Under the pieces are notes generated by a model, which made no database searches, was not told the origin of the DNA, and saw nothing but the letters and a program-made list of their open reading frames with translations. A DNA stretch of 64,000 bases. Source: Macquaria australasica. Taxonomy: Eukaryota; Chordata; Actinopteri; Centrarchiformes; Percichthyidae. Made by a program: the position numbers and the translations under genes. The DNA is taken from NCBI GenBank assembly GCA_005408345.1, contig SEMN01000056.1, positions 992,001 to 1,056,000 of the forward strand, in the 5' to 3' direction. Of this stretch, positions 39,401 through 47,905 are shown one piece after another. Every line of letters starts with the position of its first letter. The stretch's first letter is position 1.

Positions 39401-42400
39401 CAGCTTTTCATCTTTATGTTATATTATTTATAACTGACTTTTTGGCAACTACAAAAAAAACAAAGAATTGAAAGACTCAGACTATGTGGGGTAACCTTGT
39501 GAGGCTAAGGCCTGACCCATATAATTACCTATTAACTCCTAATTATCTCTAAAATAGGAAACTGCAAATACTGAACAGAATTGATGAGTTAGTAAATGTA
39601 AAATCAGTCTAACATTTATAGATCACCCCAGCCTCTAAGGTAGCAATATAACAACGTCAGTGGAGAATGAGTGCATAATAGAATGCTAGATCCGTGTGTG
39701 CAATAGCTGGCGGCAATGTTGGAATGATTTTATGTGTGCGCATGCGCGTGTGTGTGTGGCTGCAAGTGAGAGTCTGTGTGTTTGTCAGGCAAAGCAGCAC
39801 TGCACTTATAAGGCCTGGAAAGTGGTTGCTGCTCTCTTCAATAGCGACAGTAGTTTATAGAGTATTTGAAAATTAATTCAGTGAAGAGGTAGTGACCTAA
39901 CATGGAGAGTACAAAGCATTGCGGAATAAATGACAGCATGTCCTTCTGACCAATTAATACTATTAATGCATTTTATGTTAAGACTGACTGGATAAGGGTA
40001 TAATATACCATAAGAAATGTGAGTGATATGAAAATGAACACCACAGTCTGCAAACGGTGGCATGAATATGCTCAGGTAGGGTAATTATGTGGAGACCAAG
40101 ACTACTAAACACTAGCAGAACCTTGTAAATAAGCCATGGCTTTTATATAGAAGCTTGGATGAACATATATTACTTTAAAAAAAAAGGATGATCCTCCGTA
40201 CAAATCTTCAAGAGTGCAATGACCTCAATAATCACAGATGCAGAGAAGTACAAAAGCTGACTCCAGTAACAAACAGTTTCTTACCCTTGATACGGTGAGG
40301 GGCATGCTGAAGTCCTTGCCACCCTGCAGCCTGAAGCCCCAAGGCGCTGGACCGCTGAGGGTTACAGAGTATACGTTCATAGCCTTGGGGAAGACAAAGG
40401 AGGAAACAGTGTCTTAATTAGTCAGAAAGCCCGGAAAAGGTTTTCAAGGCCACACGTCCTGTTCCGTTTCATCCGAGCAGCTTAGCTGCTGGTTGTCTGA
40501 TTGTTTCCAACACAAACACACATGTTCCCTACAGAAACTGATACTGAAGTTGTTTTCTTTCATGTCACATCTTGGAAAAGTTCTGTTTTAAGAATAATCA
40601 TGTTGCAATAATTCATTAAATGTGTCTTTTGGTAGAAATAATCAATTCAACTACTTGAATTTGGCTATTTGTATTACTTACAAGGATGCTGAGACACCAT
40701 GTTCCTGCATTTACCAACACAAACTAATGGGTTTCTATCCCTTGTGTCATAATCAGAGTGTAACAAAGTGCACTACAATGCAAATGAGTACCACAGAAAA
40801 CATCAGCATCATAAATCAATAAGAACAGCAGTGGCATTCAACAGTTACCCTCTCTTTCAGAGCGAGTATAGCCAACTCATTGTATTCAAGTGAACTATAA
40901 CGAAACACTGGCCCCCAGCATACAAACTTGACATTTTTGAATATTTCACATAATTTGAACTGTGAAAAAAATGAAAACAGTGTGAAACAACTTCACCAGA
41001 ACCAATTACTAACATTGAATGGCAAGTCACTTAATAACCAGGCAATTTTAAGAACCAAAGGCAACTTGACACGTAGAGCTACGTCACTTAATTGCGAGTT
41101 ATGTCTGTACCACTGACCTTTGTACCTGCACCCCTAACACAGCTCCTCTTCCTCCTCCTCCTCCTCCTCCTCAACCCTGCCAGGTGTCATTGCAATTTGT
41201 GACACACAGCTAGCTACCCAAGACGCCACCATGCAGACCTACCTCGTCCTCAAGGGCCGGCTGATAGCCCAAACCTGGGAGGAAGCTAGAGAGTCAGTAA
41301 GCTAGGGCAAGCAGATTCTCTCTCTCTCTGTTGGCAACCCCCCCTCCCGGCACCGTCTGTGACACAGGCAAGCCCTAGCCTCTCCTCGCTCCTCAGAGGC
41401 TATATAAGGAATGTAAAACTACACCAAACTATTTCAGCCCAACACCCACATGAGTCACAGAGAGAGAGGGGGGTAGAGGAGGACGGAGAGAGGCAACGTC
41501 AACTACCCCTATATTCTGCCAAAAGCCTGCTACATAAAAGTTAAAGGATTTTTTCTTTTTTTAAAGTGTACTTGAGAAGCGTCAGACAGCCACAACTGAA
41601 GTAAAACTTGGGGAATTCTACATTCCTTCTGGAGGGCATGAAGCACAGTGCAACCAAACCAGCAATTAAATTTCAACATCAAGTTCTTAAAGCAACAGAG
41701 GAGCTCACGTATATTAAAAATGAAAATAGGAGTGTGCTCAGAGATATCATAAAATAAACAGTAATATGGTCCTTGTCTAAAATACTATAAAAAGGCAACC
41801 AGCCAAGCAAGCAACCCAAATAATCCCATCCATAAAACCTGGAAACCTGCTAATTTGATGGAAATCCTTTAAGAGTTTTAATTTGTATCCATGAGGCTTA
41901 AGCCTTAATTACCAAAACTTGGATTAGTTTACTGTCACTTTTCTCATATTATACCTCCTACAGAGAAGTCCAGGAGCCAAGAAAATAATTACCAGATAAA
42001 CTGCTTAAGACAATAAATGGAAAGACCCATAGCAGCAACAGGTAGGCTAATGGAGGTTAGATTTCACTTGGGATAACAGCACACTGCAAATTGATTATTC
42101 AGTCGTTTTAAAAAAACAGATTCTAATAAGACAGTGGAAGTAACAGCATGAATCTGGATGCATTTCAGTTAATTAAATACCACCCTCTACATCAAGCCAC
42201 TGGAGAAATCATCAGCCCAAGAAGCCAATAAATATGCTAGTAATGCCTGTGGTACTCATTCAAGTGACGTTGTCCCCGTTTATGGTATTGCTATTTATAA
42301 TCCCCCATGGTGTCACTGTAACGTTTCTATAGGAACCTGTACCTTTTGTGTGCGTTGTATACCATCCTCCTCAAACACACGCTTGTTTTCTTTTGGGTTA

Positions 42401-42802
42401 ACAGGCTACGCAATTACGAGCTTACATGGCTTACTTTTAATTCATTTCAGCGCGTCCAAGACAATCATTTGCAGCAGGTAATTAAAGGCGCCACTTTGAA
42501 CACTGAAGACTAGTAAAACCACCGCAGTGCAGACCTTGAAATAAACACAGACGTAGCAAGATGGGACACGAAAACCGGACAAACTCCCGGCTCTAACAGA
42601 GTAGTTTGCGCCGCTACAGACCGACGGTGGTTCAGAGCAGCTAGCCGAAAGCATTAACTGCACCGTGAGGGGCACAACACAGCCCACACCGCAAATAACT
42701 TAGACTGTGAACAAAGTTGGCTTTCAAAAGTTACCCCCACACGCGTCGGAATACACTCAGATGTCACGATAAAACGGATTAGCTTACCTCTTGTCCCTCC
42801 AT
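13347..42802 (-). CDS. pdlim7: PDZ and LIM domain protein 7 (Enigma), full-length form
   Basis: Fourteen coding exons join in frame to 506 residues: 42788-42802, 40285-40383, 33047-33198, 27684-27711, 26626-26822, 23490-23531, 22706-22860, 22202-22238, 17564-17616, 17054-17291, 16375-16555, 16033-16153, 13773-13888, 13347-13433. Residues ~8-89 are the PDZ domain (GPAPWGFRLQGGKDF, LTPGGKAAQAG). The linker has PKYSFAPST and KKRLIEDTEDW. Three zinc-binding LIM domains follow at ~328-503, with intact Cys/His pairs such as CGACNKII, CAKCKKKI and CHGCDFKI. Enigma proteins tie actin/alpha-actinin structures (PDZ) to kinases and other partners (LIM). I prefer PDLIM7 over the close paralogue PDLIM5 from the linker text (SSRPPWVTDP, RPDKTSTVV), the LIM text (GEIMHALKMT) and the synteny. 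Human PDLIM7 is 457 residues, so the fish linker is longer. Start: exon 1 reads MEGQE and exon 2 has a second in-frame ATG (MNVYSV). Confidence 0.93.
13889..16032 (-). other. pdlim7: pdlim7 intron between the LIM2 and LIM3 exons
   Basis: A phase-1 intron interrupts the codon for the Asp of CEKDYEKMFG. No coding or RNA gene was recognised in it. Confidence 0.85.
16952..17021 (-). other. 29-bp near-perfect stem-loop in a pdlim7 intron
   Basis: Arms 16952-16980 and 16993-17021 pair over 29 positions with a 12-nt loop. On the pdlim7-strand RNA only one A-A mismatch and one U-G wobble break the stem. On the other strand both become mismatches, so the fold suits the sense transcript. It begins 32 nt inside the intron, past the donor of exon 17054-17291. 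Size and shape resemble a pre-miRNA, but a MITE relic or a splice-modulating hairpin is equally possible. I do not recognise the arms as a known miRNA. Confidence 0.75.
20261..20266 (-). terminator. pdlim7: Candidate polyadenylation signal for the short pdlim7 isoform
   Basis: AATAAA on the minus strand lies about 0.95 kb beyond the stop of the alternative last exon. A second one overlaps 20229-20234. A TSS-independent 3' UTR of this size is plausible but unproven. Confidence 0.35.
21220..21316 (-). CDS. pdlim7: pdlim7 alternative 3'-terminal coding exon (LIM-less isoform tail)
   Basis: After a CAG acceptor at 21317-21319 the minus strand reads G plus 31 codons and TGA, with words FLTEIQSP, RYARLRDWHH and LNIKS. 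The leading single base fits the phase-2 donor of exon 22202-22238, giving a 273-residue protein, and also that of exon 23490-23531, giving 209 residues. Either product keeps the PDZ domain and drops all three LIM domains. LIM-less short forms are established for PDLIM5/ENH and are, as I recall, described for human PDLIM7 with a similar tail (REKY...LRDWHH...LNVQS; from memory, unchecked). The exon would then be conserved from fish to mammals and would yield a decoy-like scaffold. Confidence 0.82.
21382..21415. repeat. (TAAA)n microsatellite
   Basis: About eight uninterrupted TAAA units lie just upstream, in the gene sense, of the alternative pdlim7 last exon. Confidence 0.95.
21541..21836. 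repeat. Dispersed element with inverted-duplicate core
   Basis: The left arm at 21649-21708 (GGTTAGCTTAGC, AAAGACTGGAAACAGGGGAAA) is repeated in reverse complement at 21781-21836 with a few mismatches and about 70 nt between the arms. The motif is shared with the degraded copy near 12.0 kb. Long GCTTAGC and AAAGACTGG hairpins of this type are common in fish genomes. No transposase is encoded, so it is non-autonomous. Confidence 0.75.
22107..22129. repeat. (CA)n microsatellite
   Basis: About eleven uninterrupted CA units in a pdlim7 intron, about 70 bp from the exon at 22202. Confidence 0.95.
23532..26625 (-). other. pdlim7: pdlim7 intron with a hAT-like MITE
   Basis: The intron lies between the exon ending PQNG and the YYDDIYQHS exon. 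Apart from the element at 23752-24034 I see no exon or RNA gene. The remainder is A+T-rich unique-looking sequence. Confidence 0.8.
23752..24034. repeat. hAT-type MITE
   Basis: About 283 bp are bounded by terminal inverted repeats: CAGTGGTTCCCAACC on the left and GGTTGGAAACCACTG on the right, which pair at nearly every base. The interior carries GGGGGTCACGAGA and AGAGGTCACGAGAC in the same sense. CAGTGGTTCCCAACC termini are typical of non-autonomous hAT elements in vertebrates. No clear 8-bp target duplication remains, which suggests an old insertion. Confidence 0.8.
27712..33046 (-). other. pdlim7: pdlim7 intron after the PDZ exons
   Basis: A phase-2 intron of about 5.3 kb. A dispersed repeat is recognisable at 30905-31110. 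No further pdlim7 exon was found, although Enigma-family genes often carry cassette exons in this position, so a small one could be missed. Confidence 0.75.
30905..31110. repeat. Dispersed teleost repeat (GACTGCAACTAACAATTATT family)
   Basis: The order of words GACTGCAACTAAC, AAAATGTCAGAAAAT, TTTCCCACAGCCCAAGGTG, AAAGATATTCAGTTTAC and CACATTTGAGAAAGCTGG matches a repeat I know to be scattered in many fish genomes. It is non-coding and diverged. Exact boundaries are uncertain. Confidence 0.65.
34903..35150 (+). repeat. Tc1/mariner-type transposase relic
   Basis: Conceptual translation with frame breaks gives SDLNPTEHLWEIL, then a stretch around EEWCSYLQQSFRESI and STEAVLEARGG. This is the order seen at the C-terminus of Tc1-like DDE transposases: a (P/D)LNPIE-LW motif, then an EAV...GG end. 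Stops and a shift show that it is inactive. A 21-base poly-A tract precedes it at 34774-34794. The left end and terminal repeats were not found. Confidence 0.7.
37084..37387. repeat. TTAA-flanked MITE (piggyBac-like termini)
   Basis: About 304 bp start TTAAAGGGGTACT and end AGTACGCCTTTAA. The ends are inverted repeats with one mismatch over 13 bases. Both outermost four bases are TTAA, the target duplication made by piggyBac-type transposases. There is no coding capacity inside. The class assignment rests on the TTAA and termini only. Confidence 0.65.
40384..42787 (-). other. pdlim7: First pdlim7 coding intron
   Basis: A phase-0 intron between GAG|gtaagc and the AAG acceptor before GCTATGAAC. 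It contains a (TCC)n tract at 41151-41172 and no other recognised feature. Its 5' half is a typical place for enhancers, which is inference. Confidence 0.75.
41151..41172. repeat. (TCC)n microsatellite
   Basis: A run of about seven TCC units near a pyrimidine-rich stretch in the first pdlim7 intron. Confidence 0.9.
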
Positions 42803-43334
42803 CACGAAGTCAGTCTACTGGGTACAAAAAAAAAACACAGTGAATCGGTAGGTAGGCTAACTTTCGGACTTCCTTAAGGCGGACGTCAGGAGGCCACCGT
42901 GGATCCCCTTGGTGAGCAGCAGGATCCTTCCCTCGGACTCTTTTTAGCAGGACTCGGCTGAAACGTCAGAAGTCACATGGGCCGCTGCTTCATGTCACAG
43001 TCCGGGAGAGGTCGTCTCTGCTAGTGCTAATCCTGTCAAGCATAAGGACTTTAATGCCACTTTAATCAAGGAGTACATATTTAATATATACGTTATTTTT
43101 CAACAGTAATTTTGTTTGGCTTTTTAGCAGGAAATGCTCGGGTTTGACGGCCCAACACAGGCGTTATGTTGATTAATAAGTGGCCCCAGGTGTGCGCAAT
43201 CAACTAGCGATCAGATCGGAAATGAGAAATGTTTACCTTTACCTCTGAAAGTAAAAACACAACATTTCTCATCTCTGATTTGCCAGTATTTTTTTTAATC
43301 CACCACATTCATCTGACAGGTATAGTTACTGTTT

Positions 43335-44022
43335 AACTATTAATATTTTACATACAGAACATATAATAAGCTTAAGAAATATGATGAAAGGCATCAAGTA
43401 TCAAAATCTACTATCTATAGATATTTGCTTTTGATACTTATGTAGACTTATGTAGCTAATAAGTACTTATTTTACTTGAGTAAAATGTTGAATGCAAGAC
43501 TTTTATTTGTAAAAGTTACTCTTACTTTGAAGATGAATATTTTACATGCAGAACATAGGATGAGCTTTAAAAAATATGGAATAAACCAGATAGTACATAA
43601 TTAATAGTACAAAATAGCTCCACCTCGACCAGCTACATGGCACAAATGATGGGTACCACTTTCTAAAAAGGCATACTTTATGAAAGGTTTTGAGTTGTGA
43701 CAAATGGCTTAATCCATATTTTAAAAATAATTTAGAGTAATCATAGGTCATCGGTAGGAACAACTTTATGGTTGCCAAGTTATAAAAAAGAAGACCAAAA
43801 CAATAAATTTGGCTAGTGTGTCTTCCTTTACAAGGAGACATTCTGCATGAGTATACTTGCTTTTGATATGTATGTAGAGTTATGTAAGCTAATAAGTACT
43901 TATTTCACTAAGGTAAAATTATGAATGCAAGACTTTTATTTTTTAATGGGAGTATTTTTACACAATGTTATTGCTACTTTTATTTAGGCAAAGGATCTGA
44001 ATACTTCTTCAATGCTGTTGAT
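43335..44022. repeat. Duplicated, degraded dispersed element
   Basis: Two diverged copies of the same words are present. AATATTTTACAT.CAGAACAT occurs at about 43340 and 43534, and GCTTTTGATA..TATGTAGA with AATGCAAGACTTTTATTT occurs at about 43427 and 43859. The right end (AAAGGATCTGAATACTTCTTC) resembles the terminus of a MITE common in fish (CAGTGGTGGAAGAAGTATTCAGATC in reverse). The boundaries are approximate. Confidence 0.6.
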
Positions 44023-44029
44023 AGATAGG

Positions 44030-44030
<1 letters not shown>

Positions 44031-44066
<36 letters not shown>
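44031..44066. repeat. (TA)18 microsatellite
   Basis: Thirty-six bases of uninterrupted TA immediately follow the degraded element. Confidence 0.97.
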
Positions 44067-44068
<2 letters not shown>

Positions 44069-44668
44069 GACCTCTTTATCTTTTATTTCTCTGACAGTGG
44101 AACTATTCTGTAATTTCATTGACAAAATTGGCACGCATTATTTCTCAGGTGAGAGAAAGAACATGTCCCATTAACTAATCATAAGTAAATGAATAGGAGT
44201 TAGGAAGGACAACTTTAGGTGTTGATATATGTGTGGTTTTAAGAAGTACAACTGGTTCTTACTTTCTGCTCTATCAGAACAATAACATGAAAATAATATT
44301 TATTTGAATCCTTGCATTTTGTGTATGAAATGTGCTGTATATGTGCTTATTATTATTATTATTATTATAGGTATAAGGTAAAGTGACAGCAACATTTATC
44401 GTCACTTTGAGGCGATACAATGGCTTTTGATCAAATGCATCTCAAGGCCTGAAGAGATGCAGCAGATGGCGGCCAGCAGATGGAGACAGACGGCAACAAA
44501 AGGGAAACGGTACCCTCAGGGTGCTGCCCTGCTCCATCATCAGTGGAGAAATCATGAATCATCAGTGAGGGCCTCGAGTCGAAGAGTAGGTTGTTTATTA
44601 CAGGGGATTTAGTTGTTTGCCCTGTTGCAATAGCTGATACTGGAGTAAAACATTTAATCCGTTTGTAT

Positions 44669-44714
44669 TGACGTCGCAGAGCCGGTCGCCTAATTTCGGG
44701 GCTTTTTGACGTTA
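44669..44714 (+). promoter_or_regulatory. cltb: Two CRE-like words upstream of cltb
   Basis: TGACGTCG at 44669-44676 and TGACGTTA at 44707-44714 each contain the TGACGT core bound by CREB/ATF factors. They lie 96 and 58 bp before the cltb start codon. The start itself sits in AAGATGGCT, a YY1-like context common in housekeeping promoters. Function is inferred. Confidence 0.4.
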
Positions 44715-44764
44715 GCTAGCGAAGCCTACCGAGCCCGGTTAAACTTGTAAACACTTTGTGAAAG

Positions 44765-47700
44765 ATGGCTGACAACGGAGCACACCCGGCCGAAGAGGAC
44801 CCGGCTGCAGCCTTCCTGGCTCAGCAGGAGAGTGAGATAGCGGGGATAGAGAACGACGCCGAGGGATTCGGGGCGCTGGAAGGAGCGGGCGGCCGACAGC
44901 CGTCTCCGCCGCCGCCGCCGGTCAACTACGGCAAGTTTGTGACCGAGATCATGTCAGCAAGTAAACGAGCTAACTGAAGCTAGCTAATGTGATCTGTGGT
45001 ACTTGGACTGGACTCGCAGTAGTTGGTGAACAATGGCTCTATCTCTATATGTTAACAGCAGCGTCACTAAGCAGTTTATACAGTCAGGCAGTGTGTCGGT
45101 TAGCTTAGTCTAAACTAGTAAGTCTAAACTACGTTAGCCTAGCCTAGCTTAACTTAGCTAACTGGCGGTGGTGCGCACTAACAACGTCCGTTAGTAAACG
45201 TTAGTAACTAATCAGCAACATCCTGCCGTTGTAACGTTACAGGTGTCAAACTGTGTAGCATTTTACTAACACGGGTTACGACCAAGCAAGTATGTGTATA
45301 TATATATATATATATATATAGTAACTGAGCTAAATAATATTAGCCAACTGTTCACACTTCTCCGGAAAAACCTGTCCTGTCAATTGACAAATCTGTACAG
45401 ACGCCATCGGCGCCTAAACAGGTGCTGCTGCATTTCTGAGGTCAGAACAAAGTGACACTGCCACCGTAACTTTTAGTAGTTAACCCAGGTAATGAGGACG
45501 TGTAGATAGCTGGACAACCTCCAAGAAGCTCATCTTAACATTGAACTTTGTTTTTCTTATAACAATGTTAGACGGTTTCGGAGACGAGCCTGCCACAGTG
45601 AATGGGGATATGTTTCAGGTGAGCTTTACAGAGATCTTTAGCCTGTTTTTTTTAAATTACATTTAATCATTTTCCAAGTCTGTCTCTTTGTATGCGTGGT
45701 TGAGTTTTATTCTGGACACCATCAAATAATTTCACTGACTTGACCTTTATTTTTTGTATTGGCTTTCCTGTATTTTATGATGTGATGGATTTACCATCCA
45801 CCCAGTGTTTGGATCAAATAGCTGTTCATAATAAATGTTTTATGTCCTCCAAAAGGAGTCCAATGGTCCAACAGACAACTATGCAGCCATCGCCCAGGTG
45901 GATATTCAGAGGCAAGAGCCAGAGAGTTTACGCAAGTGGAGGGAGGAGCAGAAGTCACGCCTTGAGGCATTAGGTAAGCAAAGATGTTATTGGGGAATTA
46001 ATCATACTGTATAATGCACTTCCTACTTTGCAGCTGTGATGAGCCACTGTGATTGTGTCATTTTGTTATGTATCTTGTTGCAGTACATCTAACTGTGTCA
46101 CACTTAGACCTACTAATATTTCAGCTCTTCTTCTCAATTTTTCCTCTTTTGAGCACCCTCTGACTATGTTATCCTCCTCTGTTGCATCTTAACAAGACAC
46201 AGCATCCATGGTAGCAGAGGCAGAGTGGAGAGAGAAAGCCAAAAAGGAGCTGGAGGACTGGCATGTACACCAGAATGAGCAGATGGAGAAGAACAAGGCC
46301 AACAACAGGTTAGTGTCTGACATGCCCCCTGTTAACATGCAGAGAAGTAACAGTTGGTCTATCGTTACGGTGTGATGATGCTGTAATCGCTACACTGAAC
46401 TCATTCTGTTCAGATTAACAACTCCTGTGTTGTATTGGCAGATTGTAATTTTTCACAGTAGAAATCATTCAGAATTTTGTTTTTACTGTGCATGTCAAGT
46501 CAGATGCACTGTGTGGCGACAGAAACACTGTATTATCACATAAGGTGGACTTGCAGATAGTTTGTAAACTGAATGTTTAATGACCGAAGCACTTGTGTTG
46601 GACTTCCTGCACCAAGGGATCAAATGTTGGAGGGATTGGTGTAGTGTAACAGTTTCATGTTTTAAAGTATTTATAGTATTGATCAAATGTGTTTAGTGCT
46701 TATTTAAAGACAGTGTGTCCACTATTTAAAGATTGTTATTTTAGTCTGGTTGCAGTCAATGGTGTACGTTACGCTTACAAACATATTGCATCCTTCTCCT
46801 TTTCTTGACCAAGCTAACCCGTTCTTCTCTCACACTTTCCAACAGACTCTGTCCAAGTCTGGCACGGTATCACTCTGCATCTGTGGCTCTAGCTTTGGCC
46901 AGTTTCTTCCTCTGTGTGTGTGAAAGCGCTGAGAGACAGCCCTCTGATGAGATATTAGTCTGCAGCTGTGTCCAGTTAGAAGGCCTGGAAAACAAAACAG
47001 GAAGCTAGCTAGCTAGAAGGAATGCAAACACCAGAGAGCAAATGTCACAGTTTTCATCCCCACCAACGCAGTCTCTAGTTCCCTGAAATGCTTCGCCATT
47101 CCAAGCTTGTTTATTGGCAACAGTGTGCTACAGTAGTACAGAAATATTGTGTTTACTCTTGGACCATTTAAAACTTTTTATTTCCACCTCATTAGAACTG
47201 TTTCTCGGTCGCTTACATAATCCTTTTAATGCAGACCCTAACATTACTCTGCTTGTTGTTTGACACTGAAACTGTTCTCCTTTCTCCTCCTTTTCCTGCT
47301 TTCTTGGCCTTGCCTGTGTACTAGGATTGCTGACAAGGCTTTCTACAAACAGCCCAACTCTGATGTTATAGGCTTTGTGTAGGTTTAGAATTCTTACGCT
47401 TTTTAATGTCGTATGCCCTACCCCATGAATTACCAGTTGTTGATTTTCACCTGATGCATGATCAAACACTAAAAAGTCTGTTTTTGAAGGCCTAATTTGG
47501 AATTTCTTGCATTTTTATTTGATTGTTCCATAGGTGATAAGTGTATGATTGGCGTAAAGAAATGCATGAAGTCATTGTGTATCTTGTGCACAGGTGCTAG
47601 TCATGTGATTGAACTTTGTGGTTGAGCACCATGTTTGGCTCAGATGGGTTTTTGCTGTTATGGAAACTGCTCTGATATCCCTCTAATACTGCAACTCATT

Positions 47701-47905
47701 CACATCCTTCTCTGGTCTCCCTCCCACCTGCAGAGCATCAGAGGAGACTTTCCTGGCAGAGAGCGATGGCGACAGCCCAGGATCTGAATGGGAGAGAGTA
47801 GCCCGTCTCTGTGACTTCAATCCGAAAACCAACAAACAGGCAAAGGATGTTTCACGAATGCGTTCTGTCCTCATCTCTCTCAAACAAACACCTCTAGTTC
47901 GCTAG
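44765..47905 (+). CDS. cltb: Clathrin light chain (B type)
   Basis: Six coding exons: 44765-44930, 45572-45618, 45856-45973, 46197-46308, 47325-47378 (cassette) and 47734-47905. They give 222 residues, or 204 without the cassette. Clathrin light chains bind the heavy-chain hub and regulate coat assembly and actin/Hip1R coupling in endocytosis. The family core EEDPAAAFLAQQESEIAGIE (residues 10-29) is present. The heavy-chain-binding region has EPESLRKWREEQ, and the conserved C-terminus has LCDFNPK, DVSRMRSVLISLKQTP. B is chosen over A because a single 18-codon insert exon is seen and because of synteny with higd2a and unc5a; some words (ESNGPTD) are A-like. Exon 1 ends best at a GC donor (TACG|gcaagt). 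A GT donor at 44961 is also in frame and would add ten codons. Confidence 0.9.
45297..45320. repeat. (TA)12 microsatellite
   Basis: Uninterrupted TA units inside the first cltb intron. Confidence 0.95.
47325..47378 (+). CDS. cltb: cltb cassette exon (neuronal-type 18-residue insert)
   Basis: A 54-nt exon reads, after splicing, IADKAFYKQPNSDVIGFV. Its acceptor is CTAG and its donor is gtaggt. The flanking exons join in frame with or without it, because the split Arg codon AG+G or AG+A is preserved. In mammals the equivalent CLTB exon is included mainly in brain. The weak TAG acceptor fits conditional use. No equivalent of the additional 12-residue exon of CLTA was seen between here and 47734. 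Confidence 0.88.

Larger units (their letters stand above)
33199..40284 (-). other. pdlim7: pdlim7 intron splitting the PDZ domain
   Basis: A phase-0 intron of about 7.1 kb between MPLTVSR and LTPGGK. It holds a Tc1/mariner-type relic near 34.9-35.15 kb and a TTAA-flanked MITE at 37084-37387. A 98-codon open frame at 36489-36785 has no recognisable domain and may be part of another old repeat. Confidence 0.8.
42803..44764. other. Intergenic region between divergent pdlim7 and cltb
   Basis: The two genes point away from each other, with start codons 1962 bp apart. The ~200 bp next to pdlim7 (to ~43030) and the ~120 bp next to cltb are richer in G+C and CpG, as expected for promoters and 5' UTRs. 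The middle (43.3-44.07 kb) is mostly a diverged repeat and an AT microsatellite. Transcription start sites cannot be placed. Confidence 0.7.

Noticed and set aside
44427..44612. Plus-strand frame with a possible ATG upstream of cltb
   Set aside because: Not in line with any clathrin light chain sequence and ends in a stop before the true start; at most 5' flanking sequence.
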